Below are positions 1-5,042 of a stretch of 5,881 nucleotides of DNA, piece after piece. The DNA lies in the NCBI GenBank assembly GCA_022572865.1, contig JACZVB010000109.1:1-5881 (forward strand), in the 5' to 3' direction. Origin of the DNA: Chloroflexota bacterium. GTDB lineage: Bacteria; Chloroflexota; Dehalococcoidia; Plut-88900. Made by a program: the position numbers and the translations under genes. Each line of letters begins with the position of its first letter. Position 1 is the first letter of the stretch. The notes below the pieces were generated by a model. It did no database searches. It saw only the letters and a list, made by a program, of their open reading frames with translations, and was not told the DNA's origin.

Positions 1-9
1 ATCGAAGAG

Positions 10-453
10 ATGACCAGGCCCGATTACCTGCCCCTGCTAAATACCGTAGCGATACACGAGCGAAATGCGGGCGTCTCCCTCAGGGCCTGGGCCGATGAGA
101 CCCCGAACCCGGGGCTGCGGGCCTGCCTCTCGCTGGTGGCGGCCCGGGAGACCAGCCATTACGAGGTCTTCAAGCGCCGCATCGAGGAGCTGGGATACGC
201 CCTGGAGGAGGAAGAGGAGCCGGGTGACGAGGAGCGTTTACGGGTCAGAGGCTCCGGCATGTCCGATGCCGAGAAGGTCCGCTGGCTCCGGTCCAGGCAG
301 CCCGTCATCATGGTGGACTACAGGGCCGCCGTCTCCAACGAAGGGATAGACCCGTTGACCCGCTCTCTGCTCAGATGGTTCGCTGATGAGGAGGCCGACT
401 CGTCCAGAAGGCTGGCCGAGGCCTATGGCCGGGTGGAGGCGCAGGCGGGATAG
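10..453 (+). CDS. Ferritin-like domain protein (small helical bundle)
   Basis: A 147-residue, highly charged, mostly helical protein with the look of a ferritin-like four-helix bundle. Visible candidate metal-ligand positions are E17 in helix 1 (HERNAG), the E47-x-x-H50 pair in helix 2 (ARETSHY), an acidic/aromatic helix 3 around D103-Y104, and the acidic run E127-E128 with D130 near the C-terminus. An acidic stretch (E66-E70) and a polar linker separate helices 2 and 3. Such proteins may bind a di-iron or similar centre, but the fourth-helix ExxH is not intact (ExxD), so oxidase or storage activity is uncertain. The frame is open to the left edge (Ile-Glu-Glu precede the ATG), so the true start could be outside the window and the gene could be partial. 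No Shine-Dalgarno at a proper distance is visible for the ATG at 10. It converges with the MFS gene across a repeat-rich gap. The family call is moderate and the function unknown. Confidence 0.7.
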   Translation: MTRPDYLPLLNTVAIHERNAGVSLRAWADETPNPGLRACLSLVAARETSHYEVFKRRIEELGYALEEEEEPGDEERLRVRGSGMSDAEKVRWLRSRQPVIMVDYRAAVSNEGIDPLTRSLLRWFADEEADSSRRLAEAYGRVEAQAG

Positions 454-467
454 AGGGCCGAAAGTGG

Positions 468-613
468 ATAGTAACAGCTTCGACCATCCCCCTGTGTCCC
501 CCTTCCTGGCCAGGAAGGGGGAGTAAATTAGCTTTGCCCCGAGCTCGGGACAAACCCCCGGTCCCGACTCGGTGTCGGGACACTCCGGGTTTGGAGGAGC
601 TTATTAAACGGCC
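468..613 (+). repeat. Interspersed hairpin repeat, copy A
   Basis: The left module (468-536) carries the box CTTCGACCATCC, then a C-rich/G-rich hairpin, then TAAATTAGCTTTG. After a variable middle with its own compound hairpin (551-593), the right module has AGCTTATTAAACGGC (598-612). The same order of modules recurs at 4456-4648 with a different, longer middle. This is direct evidence of a dispersed repeat with conserved ends and a variable core. No transposase is encoded in it and no target duplication is evident. It could be a miniature non-autonomous element or a family of structured intergenic RNA/DNA elements. Confidence 0.7.
498..521. repeat. Perfect 24-bp palindrome (hairpin core of repeat A)
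   Basis: The arms are CCCCCTTCCTGG (498-509) and its exact reverse complement CCAGGAAGGGGG (510-521), with no spacer. In RNA this would form a 10-bp stem capped by GGCC. It lies 45 bp after the ferritin-like stop codon. What follows on the plus strand is AGTAAATTAG and on the minus strand GACACAGG, so there is no U-tract in either direction. A related but not identical hairpin occurs in copy B at 4489-4509, where the stem is kept and the loop changed. This suggests that the structure itself is maintained. Confidence 0.75.
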
Positions 614-632
614 TAATAGAAGGCCGAGAGGG

Positions 633-677
633 TTTATAGCAGCTTCGGCTATCCTTCTTCCTCTGTGGAAGGGCTGG
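633..677 (+). repeat. Degenerate partial copy (C) of the interspersed repeat
   Basis: CAGCTTCGGCTATCC (640-654) matches the left box of copies A and B with few changes. It is followed by a short C/G-rich hairpin (CTTCC 657-661, GGAAG 667-671), in the same order as in the fuller copies. The TAAATTA tail and the right module are missing. It starts about 20 bp after the right module of copy A, so A and C are arranged nearly in tandem. Confidence 0.5.
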
Positions 678-727
678 ACCCCCGTCGGCACTCGACCGGG
701 CGATGCGCTGATTTCGGTTACCAGGTG

Positions 728-2020
728 CTAGGATTTGCTGGGAGAAAAGGCTGGTTGTGCCGACCAGGGCCGGGCCAACCGGGAAACTGCTGCGCCGAAG
801 GCGAAGATTCCGATTATGATCAGGAAAGCCAGGTCGTAGTTGCCCCGTGAGTCGAAGATGACGCCGGCCAGGAGGGGACCCAGGAGTGACGATGCTATGG
901 TGGCCAGGGTCACCAGTCCGTAGATAGCCCCGAAGTTTTTCATCCCAACGGTGTCCTGGACCAGAATAGGCAGTGTAGTTCCCATTCCCCCTATCCCGAT
1001 GCCAAAGAAGGGCAGCGCTATCCATAAGGCCGGGGTGTCGGGCCCGAGGATCAGGGCTATCAGACACAGGCTCTGTATCGCCAGGCTAATCATGAATACA
1101 TACCTGGCGAGAAAACGCTCGGTGAGGTAGCCGAAGGAGAGCTTCCCCACCATGCCGAAGACGGCCAGCAGGCTGAGGAACAGGGTGGCCCGGGTAAGGG
1201 AGAGGCCCTCGTTCTGGAGGTGGGGAATGATCTGGGTGAGGACTGCGGAGTAGGTGAAGGTCGCGGCGACTATGGCCAGGGTGAGGGCGTAGAAAGAGGT
1301 GCTGTGAAGGGCCTCATTGACCGTGGCCCCGGAAGCAGGATCCAGACGCCGAGACGTTCTGCTTCGAATAGGCGGGGCGGTGGCGGCATCAGAGGCCCGG
1401 GTCCCGTGACTGGGGCCTTCTTTAATCAGCAGAAAGCTGAGCAGGGCGATAACCGCAGCCATGATGCCGAGGGCGGTAAATCCCCACCTCCAGTCTGTGC
1501 GGGAGATTATAACCCCCAGGAGTAGGGGAAGGGTCAGCCCTCCGAAGTTGGCGCCCATGGAGGAGACCCCCATCATCCTCCCCCGCGTCTCCGGGAACCA
1601 GGCGCTGACCAGCCGTGGTCCGGCGAGTATCGAGGCCCCGGGAAAGCCCAGGAACTGGAGGAAGCTGAGAGCATACCACTGCCACAGGTCGGTGATGAGG
1701 GGCCGGAGGAGGAAGCTGATGGCCAGAAGAAGGAGGGAGGCGGACATGACGGGCCTGGCGCCGATCCGGTCCAGGGCCCGTCCTACTAGCGGCGCCGTCA
1801 GGCCGGCAATCGCCGAAAAGGAGAGGGCAGCGTTCACCTGGGTCCGGGACCAGCCGAACTGGTCCTCCAGCGGCACGACGAATAGGCCGAAGGCGTAATG
1901 GGAACCACCGATGCTGATTGCCATGGAGGCAAACACCACCGCGATGACGGCCCAGCCGTAGTTGGGCCTGGCGGCCCGCACCTCCCCGATCAGGGTGTTG
2001 AGGCGGAGAGCGATATACAT
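728..2020 (-). CDS. MFS transporter, oxalate/formate antiporter/monocarboxylate-like
   Basis: A 430-residue integral inner-membrane carrier of the usual MFS length, with about 12 hydrophobic segments. TM1 starts near N20-Y21-G22-W23, an opening typical of the OFA/MCT-like branch. The loop 2-3 signature is G80-RALDRIGARPV-91. An SAWFPETRGRMMG segment follows TM4, and a charged, hydrophilic central loop (about residues 205-235) separates the two six-helix halves. The C-terminal half repeats the pattern (GYLTERFLARY). Members of this branch typically move small carboxylates such as oxalate, formate, lactate or pyruvate, but the sequence does not fix the substrate. The ATG start at 2020 is 43 bp after the methyltransferase stop on the same strand, so the two are probably co-transcribed. 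No strong Shine-Dalgarno is visible, and no earlier in-frame ATG, GTG or TTG occurs in the 43-bp gap. A role in importing or exporting the substrate of the neighbouring enzymes is inferred. Confidence 0.9.
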   Translation of the reverse strand: MYIALRLNTLIGEVRAARPNYGWAVIAVVFASMAISIGGSHYAFGLFVVPLEDQFGWSRTQVNAALSFSAIAGLTAPLVGRALDRIGARPVMSASLLLLAISFLLRPLITDLWQWYALSFLQFLGFPGASILAGPRLVSAWFPETRGRMMGVSSMGANFGGLTLPLLLGVIISRTDWRWGFTALGIMAAVIALLSFLLIKEGPSHGTRASDAATAPPIRSRTSRRLDPASGATVNEALHSTSFYALTLAIVAATFTYSAVLTQIIPHLQNEGLSLTRATLFLSLLAVFGMVGKLSFGYLTERFLARYVFMISLAIQSLCLIALILGPDTPALWIALPFFGIGIGGMGTTLPILVQDTVGMKNFGAIYGLVTLATIASSLLGPLLAGVIFDSRGNYDLAFLIIIGIFAFGAAVSRLARPWSAQPAFSPSKS

Positions 2021-2063
2021 CAGCGCCTGAGGCGACCGGGGTAGCAGGTGCCAGGGTAGAGGG

Positions 2064-3023
2064 TCACTGGGCCCTGCGGGCTGGAATCCGGTCGGGTAGG
2101 CCCTGCCTGAGGGCCTCGATGTGCTGGGGCCCGACTCCGCAGCATCCGCCTACGACCTGTACTCCTGCCTGGACCCACTTCTTGGCCTCGACCAGATAGG
2201 CTTCGGGGGAGATAACCTTGTCGAATCGCCAGTCGGGCCTGGCCCACCACCCCGAGTGGGGATAGGCCCCGAGGGGCCCGTGCCAGCGCTCCCTCGCCTG
2301 TGCCAGGATGGGGAGGGTTTCGTCCACCTCGGAGTGCATGACGGCGACCAGGGACCCTCCGAGGGCCATGACAGAGTCGAACACCTCAACAAAGGTGAGG
2401 TCCCTATCGATGACGTATTCGGACGGGACCATTATCCTCCCATCCTCATCGACCCGGCTGCTGAATCCGATCCAGACGGGTAGCCCCGTGGCCATAGCGG
2501 CCTCCATTATGACGGGACCCCTTTCGATGTCTCTAATCATCTCCAGCAGCAGGAAGTCTACGCCGGCCTCGGCCAGCAGGTTTGCCTGCTCGATATAGTT
2601 CTCCTTTAGCTCGGGTAATGGGGGCACCCGCACGCTGGGGGATTCCCCGAGGGTGCCAAAGTGCGATAGAGACCCGGCGATGTAGACGGGCCTGTCATCA
2701 GAGGCGCTATCTCGGGCCTCCTTTGCCAGGGCCACGGCCCGGGCGTTCATGTCCCGGACATGGTCCCCCAGCCCAGCCCCCTCCAGGCTGTGACGCCCCG
2801 AGGAGAAGGTGTTGGTGGTGATTATATCGGCCCCGGCGCGGATGTAGTCCTGGTGGAGCCGGCGAACGGTTTCCTGATGGGTCTTGTTCGCGATGGCGCA
2901 CCAGGCGGCGTGGTCCATGGGGACCCCACGGCGTTGAAGTTCGGTGCCTATGGCCCCATCCAGGATGAGGACATCGCCACCTTCAAGCCTTCTCTGCAGA
3001 TCCGCTGTGCTTCCCTTCGCCAT
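2064..3023 (-). CDS. Homocysteine S-methyltransferase family protein, divergent zinc site
   Basis: A 319-residue TIM-barrel protein of the S-methyl_trans (BHMT/MmuM/MetH N-domain) family. Family marks in order are D22-GAIGTELQRRG-33 (strand 1, substrate amino-group region), A63-GADIITTNTF-73, the E161-containing LLLEMIRD strand, and G292-GCCG-296, which supplies the two paired zinc-ligand cysteines C294 and C295. Known family enzymes hold the catalytic zinc with a third Cys in a G-[IV]-N-C motif. At the corresponding point this protein reads LVAVMHSEVDE, with H230 where the Cys is expected. A Cys2-His site or a changed substrate is therefore likely, and a plain methionine-forming role should not be assumed. 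The ATG is preceded by a GGGGG tract (3031-3035) 7 bp upstream. It is the first gene of a likely two-gene unit with the MFS carrier and diverges from the decarboxylase genes. Confidence 0.88.
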   Translation of the reverse strand: MAKGSTADLQRRLEGGDVLILDGAIGTELQRRGVPMDHAAWCAIANKTHQETVRRLHQDYIRAGADIITTNTFSSGRHSLEGAGLGDHVRDMNARAVALAKEARDSASDDRPVYIAGSLSHFGTLGESPSVRVPPLPELKENYIEQANLLAEAGVDFLLLEMIRDIERGPVIMEAAMATGLPVWIGFSSRVDEDGRIMVPSEYVIDRDLTFVEVFDSVMALGGSLVAVMHSEVDETLPILAQARERWHGPLGAYPHSGWWARPDWRFDKVISPEAYLVEAKKWVQAGVQVVGGCCGVGPQHIEALRQGLPDRIPARRAQ

Positions 3024-3102
3024 CGGATGGCCCCCATTTACTGGTCCGCCCGGGGCGGATACCCATGATTAAGGCCTATACAGGGCCCATGTCTCTATTT
3101 CG

Positions 3103-3129
3103 GCCACAAGTATAGAACATTGCCACAAG
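3103..3129 (+). repeat. Direct repeat GCCACAAG, possible operator
   Basis: GCCACAAG occurs at 3103-3110 and again at 3122-3129. The start-to-start distance is 19 bp, roughly two helical turns, so a dimeric regulator could bind both on one face. The pair sits about 80-105 bp upstream of the methyltransferase start and 20 bp left of the proposed decarboxylase promoter. A regulatory role is inferred from position only. Confidence 0.3.
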
Positions 3130-3148
3130 GCATATCTGTTTCTCACGG

Positions 3149-3177
3149 TTGCGGTATCCTGGACTTGACGCTAATAT
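3149..3177 (+). promoter_or_regulatory. Possible sigma70-type promoter for the decarboxylase genes
   Basis: TTGCGG (3149-3154) and TAATAT (3172-3177) are separated by 17 bp, the optimal spacing. The -35 keeps the TTG core and the -10 matches the consensus at four of six positions. Transcription would start near 3184 and leave a leader of about 128 nt before the TTG start codon. A second -35-like TTGACG (3165-3170) lacks a good -10 partner. Confidence 0.4.
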
Positions 3178-3298
3178 GCAACTGCCGAGCGGTATGGCAT
3201 CTCATACGATCAGGACGCACGGTCGGGTCCATCTCTAACAACAGTAGGAAGAGCGGCAATGCGATTTGATGGCAACGGTTACCTCAGAGACCTTCCCC

Positions 3299-3304
3299 GG
3301 GAGG
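3299..3304 (+). promoter_or_regulatory. Ribosome binding site fixing the TTG start of the alpha subunit
   Basis: GGGAGG ends 7 nt before the TTG at 3312. Reading back in frame, no ATG or GTG appears before a TGA stop at 3267-3269. The TTG is therefore the only good start and the Shine-Dalgarno supports it. Confidence 0.7.
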
Positions 3305-3311
3305 CGGGCCT

Positions 3312-3818
3312 TTGACCTGGGCGGAGACTATCGTCGAGGCGTTGAAGGGGAATCAGGTTTCCCTCATCGCCTTCGTCCCCGACGTCAGCATCGATGTGGT
3401 GACCAGGCTGATGGAGGATGACCCGTTCTTTCACGTGGTTGCCGCCACCCGTGAGGAGGAGGCGATAGGCATCGCGGCCGGGGCCTATGCCACAGGCCGC
3501 AATGCGGCGGTGTTCATGCAGTCCAGCGGATTCGGCAACTGCATCAACGCCATCGCCAGCCTCTGCATCCCCTGCCGGATTCCGATACCCCTGTTCATCA
3601 ACCTGCGGGGAGAGCTGGGGGAGTTCAACATCGCCCAGGTGCCTATGGGCCGGGCCACCCGTCCCGTTCTGGATGTCCTGGGCCTCCCCTACTACACCCT
3701 CACATTGGATGAAAACCTGGACAAGGTGGTAGCGGGCGCGCTGAAGCTGTGCTATAGCAGCCGGGAGCCCCTGGCCCTGTGCCTCACACCTCTGCTACAC
3801 GGAGGCAAGCTTGCATAG
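3312..3818 (+). CDS. ThDP-dependent decarboxylase alpha subunit (sulfopyruvate/phosphonopyruvate type)
   Basis: A 168-residue cytoplasmic protein equal to the N-terminal pyrimidine-binding domain of ThDP enzymes, close to the length expected for ComD (sulfopyruvate decarboxylase alpha). Domain marks are V22-PD near the N-terminus; T46-R-E-E-E-A, where E48 aligns by spacing with the glutamate that activates the ThDP aminopyrimidine (nine residues before G57 of the AAG turn); M69-QSSGFGNCINA-80, the typical cofactor/substrate-side loop; and R99-GELGE followed by AQVPMG (108-113). The family joins this subunit to a separate beta subunit, encoded here by the next gene with an 8-bp overlap, so the active site should form between chains. 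The substrate is a 2-oxoacid with an anionic 3-substituent in known members: 3-sulfopyruvate (coenzyme M route) or 3-phosphonopyruvate. The AQVPMG segment seems closer to the ComD style than to the DEPQH of phosphonopyruvate decarboxylase, but this is from memory. The start is TTG. Confidence 0.85.
   Translation: MTWAETIVEALKGNQVSLIAFVPDVSIDVVTRLMEDDPFFHVVAATREEEAIGIAAGAYATGRNAAVFMQSSGFGNCINAIASLCIPCRIPIPLFINLRGELGEFNIAQVPMGRATRPVLDVLGLPYYTLTLDENLDKVVAGALKLCYSSREPLALCLTPLLHGGKLA
3801..3805 (+). promoter_or_regulatory. Internal ribosome binding site for the beta subunit
   Basis: GGAGG lies inside the last codons of the alpha subunit and ends 5 nt before the TTG at 3811. It fixes the beta-subunit start and implies translational coupling, since the alpha stop (3816-3818) falls inside the beta reading frame's first codons. 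Confidence 0.75.
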
Positions 3819-4365
3819 GCTGGAAGCAACAAGGCTGCTGCTGAAACACGTGCGAGATGAGGCGCTGGTGGCTAATCTGGGCCCCACCGCCGATGAGCTG
3901 TGGCATCTGGGGCACCGGGACCGGAACTTCTATACCTTCGGGTCCATGGGCCTCTGCTCCTCCATCGCCCTGGGCATGGCCCTGTCTACGGAAGGGAAGG
4001 TCGTATCCCTGGACGGAGACGGATCCCTGTTGATGAACATGGGCACCATCGCCACCATAGGCCGGGAAAGGCCCGGGAACCTGATAGTAGTGGTTTGGGA
4101 CAACGAGGAGTGGTGCCAAACGGGCCACCAGAAGAGCCATACCGCCTTCTATACCGACCTGGAACGTGTGGCCAGGGGCTGCGGGATCGAGAAGACGGCC
4201 ACCGTGGATGACCTAGAGGGCCTGGAGGCGGTCTTCATGCGTGCCCTGGAGGAAGAAGGCCCCTGGTTCATCGTGGCGAAGATCGAGGAGGGAGAACCCC
4301 TGCCGGTGATGCCCATCGAGCCGGAGATGACCCTCTACCGATTTCGCAAGTCTTTCGAGAACTAG
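3811..4365 (+). CDS. ThDP-dependent decarboxylase beta subunit (sulfopyruvate/phosphonopyruvate type)
   Basis: A 184-residue protein matching the diphosphate-binding C-terminal domain of ThDP enzymes, the ComE-type partner of the upstream gene. The classical ThDP fold motif is present: G69-D70-G71, then 26 residues, then N98 within VVWDN. D70 and N98 are the expected Mg2+-diphosphate ligands. Earlier, F43-GSMGLCSSIALGMA carries the GSMG turn of this family, and after the motif comes the E-x-W-x-Q-T-G-H-Q segment (100-107), which matches the TGGQ-like substrate loop with G replaced by H106. The chain ends normally after an E/P-rich tail. With the alpha subunit it should decarboxylate a 2-oxoacid to an aldehyde in the cytoplasm. 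The start is TTG and overlaps the alpha gene by 8 bp, indicating 1:1 production. A split phosphonopyruvate decarboxylase or another substrate remains possible. Confidence 0.87.
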   Translation: MHRLEATRLLLKHVRDEALVANLGPTADELWHLGHRDRNFYTFGSMGLCSSIALGMALSTEGKVVSLDGDGSLLMNMGTIATIGRERPGNLIVVVWDNEEWCQTGHQKSHTAFYTDLERVARGCGIEKTATVDDLEGLEAVFMRALEEEGPWFIVAKIEEGEPLPVMPIEPEMTLYRFRKSFEN

Positions 4366-4401
4366 GCCCTCTAAGAGGTGGTTTCAGAAACCCTCACCCC
4401 T

Positions 4402-4439
4402 CCTTCGGCGAGCTCCCTTCGACGATGCTCAGGACAGGC
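4402..4439 (+). repeat. REP-like CTTCGAC/GCTCA element, tandem pair
   Basis: CCTTCGGCGAGCTC (4402-4415) is followed directly by the near-identical CCTTCGACGATGCTC (4416-4430) and then AGGACAGGC. The core TTCGAC-nn-GCTCAGG is of a kind I recall as widely dispersed between genes in many bacterial genomes, Chloroflexota among them. No protein is encoded. Two further copies lie within 165 bp. Confidence 0.65.
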
Positions 4440-4532
4440 AGGACATGGAGAGTGTTTGATAACACTTTCGACCATCCCCCCTGTGTCTCCCCTTCCTACC
4501 AGGAAGGGGGGATAAATTAAGTTTGGGGGTTA

Positions 4533-4557
4533 CCCTACGACGGGACTCAGGGCAGGC
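4533..4557 (+). repeat. REP-like element, plus orientation, diverged
   Basis: CCCTACGACGGGACTCAGG plus GCAGGC aligns with the element at 4415-4439, keeping CGAC and CTCAGG-CAGGC. With the opposite-facing element at 4568-4593 it forms an imperfect inverted pair that could fold into one large stem. Confidence 0.5.
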
Positions 4558-4567
4558 CACCAAGCCA

Positions 4568-4593
4568 CCGCTCGTGGTGAGCCTGTCGAACCA
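4568..4593 (-). repeat. REP-like element, minus orientation
   Basis: On the minus strand this reads TGGTTCGACAGGCTCACC followed by ACGAGCGG, sharing TTCGAC-nn-GCTCA with the other two copies. It is the best-preserved single copy and the reverse partner of 4533-4557. Confidence 0.6.
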
Positions 4594-4679
4594 TTCCGAG
4601 GGCTTTGGGCCATCTGGGCTCCCCTTTTCGAGAAGCTTATTAAACGGCTTGCCCTGGATCAGAGGCGTCGATTAGAGGG

Positions 4680-5042
4680 CTAGCCATTCCCCGTTAAAGC
4701 ACGGTTGATAGCCTCTAAAGATAAGCGGGCCTTGGGGATAAAGGCCAAGGCCCCTGCCTCTCTGGCCAGGGTCTCATAGATGCCTTCTTCATCGATGGAG
4801 ATGACTATGGACTCGATTTCGGGAAACCCTGCATGGATAGTACGCACGACATCAAGTCCGCTGGCGTCCCCTAAGAAGAGGTCTACGATGACCAGGGTTG
4901 GCCTCAGTCTGGCAACAAGGTCGGTAGCCTCATCACCCGATGCGGCTTCCCCCACGACTTGAAACTGGGCGCTGCCATCCAGCAGCGCCCGAAGCCACTC
5001 CCGAAAATCGGGGTTGTCATCGACCAGTATGACCCGGATCAT
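4680..5042 (-). CDS. Stand-alone response-regulator receiver domain
   Basis: A 120-residue CheY-like receiver with all core residues: the acidic pair D8-D9 (LVDDN), the phospho-acceptor D54 (LVIVDLFLGD), the switch hydroxyl S82 and the conserved K104 (FIPKA). It ends right after helix 5. The DNA beyond the stop shows no helix-turn-helix remnant in any frame I read, so it is a single-domain regulator rather than an obvious truncation. The N-terminal style (VDDNPDFREWLRALL) resembles the receivers of NarL/FixJ-type regulators. The Pro usual after the DxxL segment is G58. It would be phosphorylated by a histidine kinase, but none is encoded nearby, so its partner and output are unknown. The ATG is preceded by GGAGAG (5053-5058) at 10 bp. 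It converges with the decarboxylase genes and diverges from the monooxygenase. Confidence 0.92.
   Translation of the reverse strand: MIRVILVDDNPDFREWLRALLDGSAQFQVVGEAASGDEATDLVARLRPTLVIVDLFLGDASGLDVVRTIHAGFPEIESIVISIDEEGIYETLAREAGALAFIPKARLSLEAINRALTGNG

Larger units (their letters stand above)
454..727. other. Convergent intergenic gap packed with hairpins
   Basis: This 274-bp stretch lies between the 3' ends of the ferritin-like gene (+) and the MFS gene (-). I see no credible coding region. It holds a chain of inverted repeats: the perfect palindrome at 498-521; a compound stem at 551-593 (outer CAAACCC/GGGTTTG, inner GTCCCGA/TCGGGAC); CGGCCT/AGGCCG at 609-626; ATAGC/GCTAT at 636-652 enclosing a TTCG loop; and CTTCC/GGAAG at 657-671. 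None is followed by a T-run on either strand, so none is a textbook intrinsic terminator. As a group they could still terminate or stabilise both convergent transcripts. Much of the gap belongs to the interspersed repeat described separately. Confidence 0.7.
3024..3311. other. Divergent intergenic control region
   Basis: This 288-bp stretch holds the starts of two opposite transcription units, the methyltransferase-MFS pair (-) and the decarboxylase pair (+). I see no gene in it. It is less GC-rich than the coding DNA around it. It contains a possible plus-strand promoter (3149-3177), a direct repeat GCCACAAG (3103-3110 and 3122-3129), and a Shine-Dalgarno at its right end. I recognise no riboswitch: the conserved cores expected for ThDP, SAM or cobalamin elements are not evident. 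Confidence 0.6.
4456..4648 (+). repeat. Interspersed hairpin repeat, copy B
   Basis: The left module CTTTCGACCATCC is followed by a hairpin (CCCCTTCCT 4489-4497, loop ACC, AGGAAGGGG 4501-4509) and GATAAATTAAGTTTG. The right module AAGCTTATTAAACGGC is at 4633-4648. Order and sequence match copy A, but the middle is longer and contains two REP-like elements, as if a second repeat family had inserted into it. A separate 6-bp dyad AGTGTT/AACACT (4451-4466) overlaps the left end. Confidence 0.7.
4366..4679. other. Convergent intergenic gap with two repeat families
   Basis: This 314-bp stretch between the 3' ends of the decarboxylase beta gene (+) and the receiver-domain gene (-) has no credible coding region. 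Just after the stop codon come two adjacent small dyads: CCTCT-A-AGAGG (4368-4378) and GGTTTC-A-GAAACC (4380-4392). Next are REP-like CTTCGAC elements in both orientations (4402-4439, 4533-4557, 4568-4593), interleaved with a copy of the interspersed hairpin repeat (4456-4648). No T-tract follows the hairpins, so no canonical terminator can be called. Confidence 0.7.

Noticed and set aside
498..521. Intrinsic terminator at the 24-bp palindrome
   Set aside because: The stem is strong, but no T-run follows on either strand, so I list it as a hairpin repeat and not as a terminator.
528..1067. Long open frame on the minus strand of 179 codons
   Set aside because: It mostly overlaps the MFS gene in another frame. 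Its product is rich in R, P, S and G with no membrane or domain pattern, as expected for a shadow frame in GC-rich DNA.
2121..2598. Plus-strand open frames inside the methyltransferase gene
   Set aside because: They are antisense shadows of a gene with clear family motifs, and they lack start signals.
3241..3311. ThDP riboswitch before the decarboxylase genes
   Set aside because: ACCTCAGAGACC superficially recalls the CTGAGA part of the ThDP element, but the second conserved half is absent. These enzymes use ThDP and do not make it.
3784..4140. Minus-strand open frame opposite the decarboxylase genes
   Set aside because: It lies across two clearly recognised ThDP-enzyme genes and encodes no recognisable domain.
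4402..4593. CRISPR array
   Set aside because: The repeats are imperfect, face both directions and have no uniform spacers. No cas gene is present.
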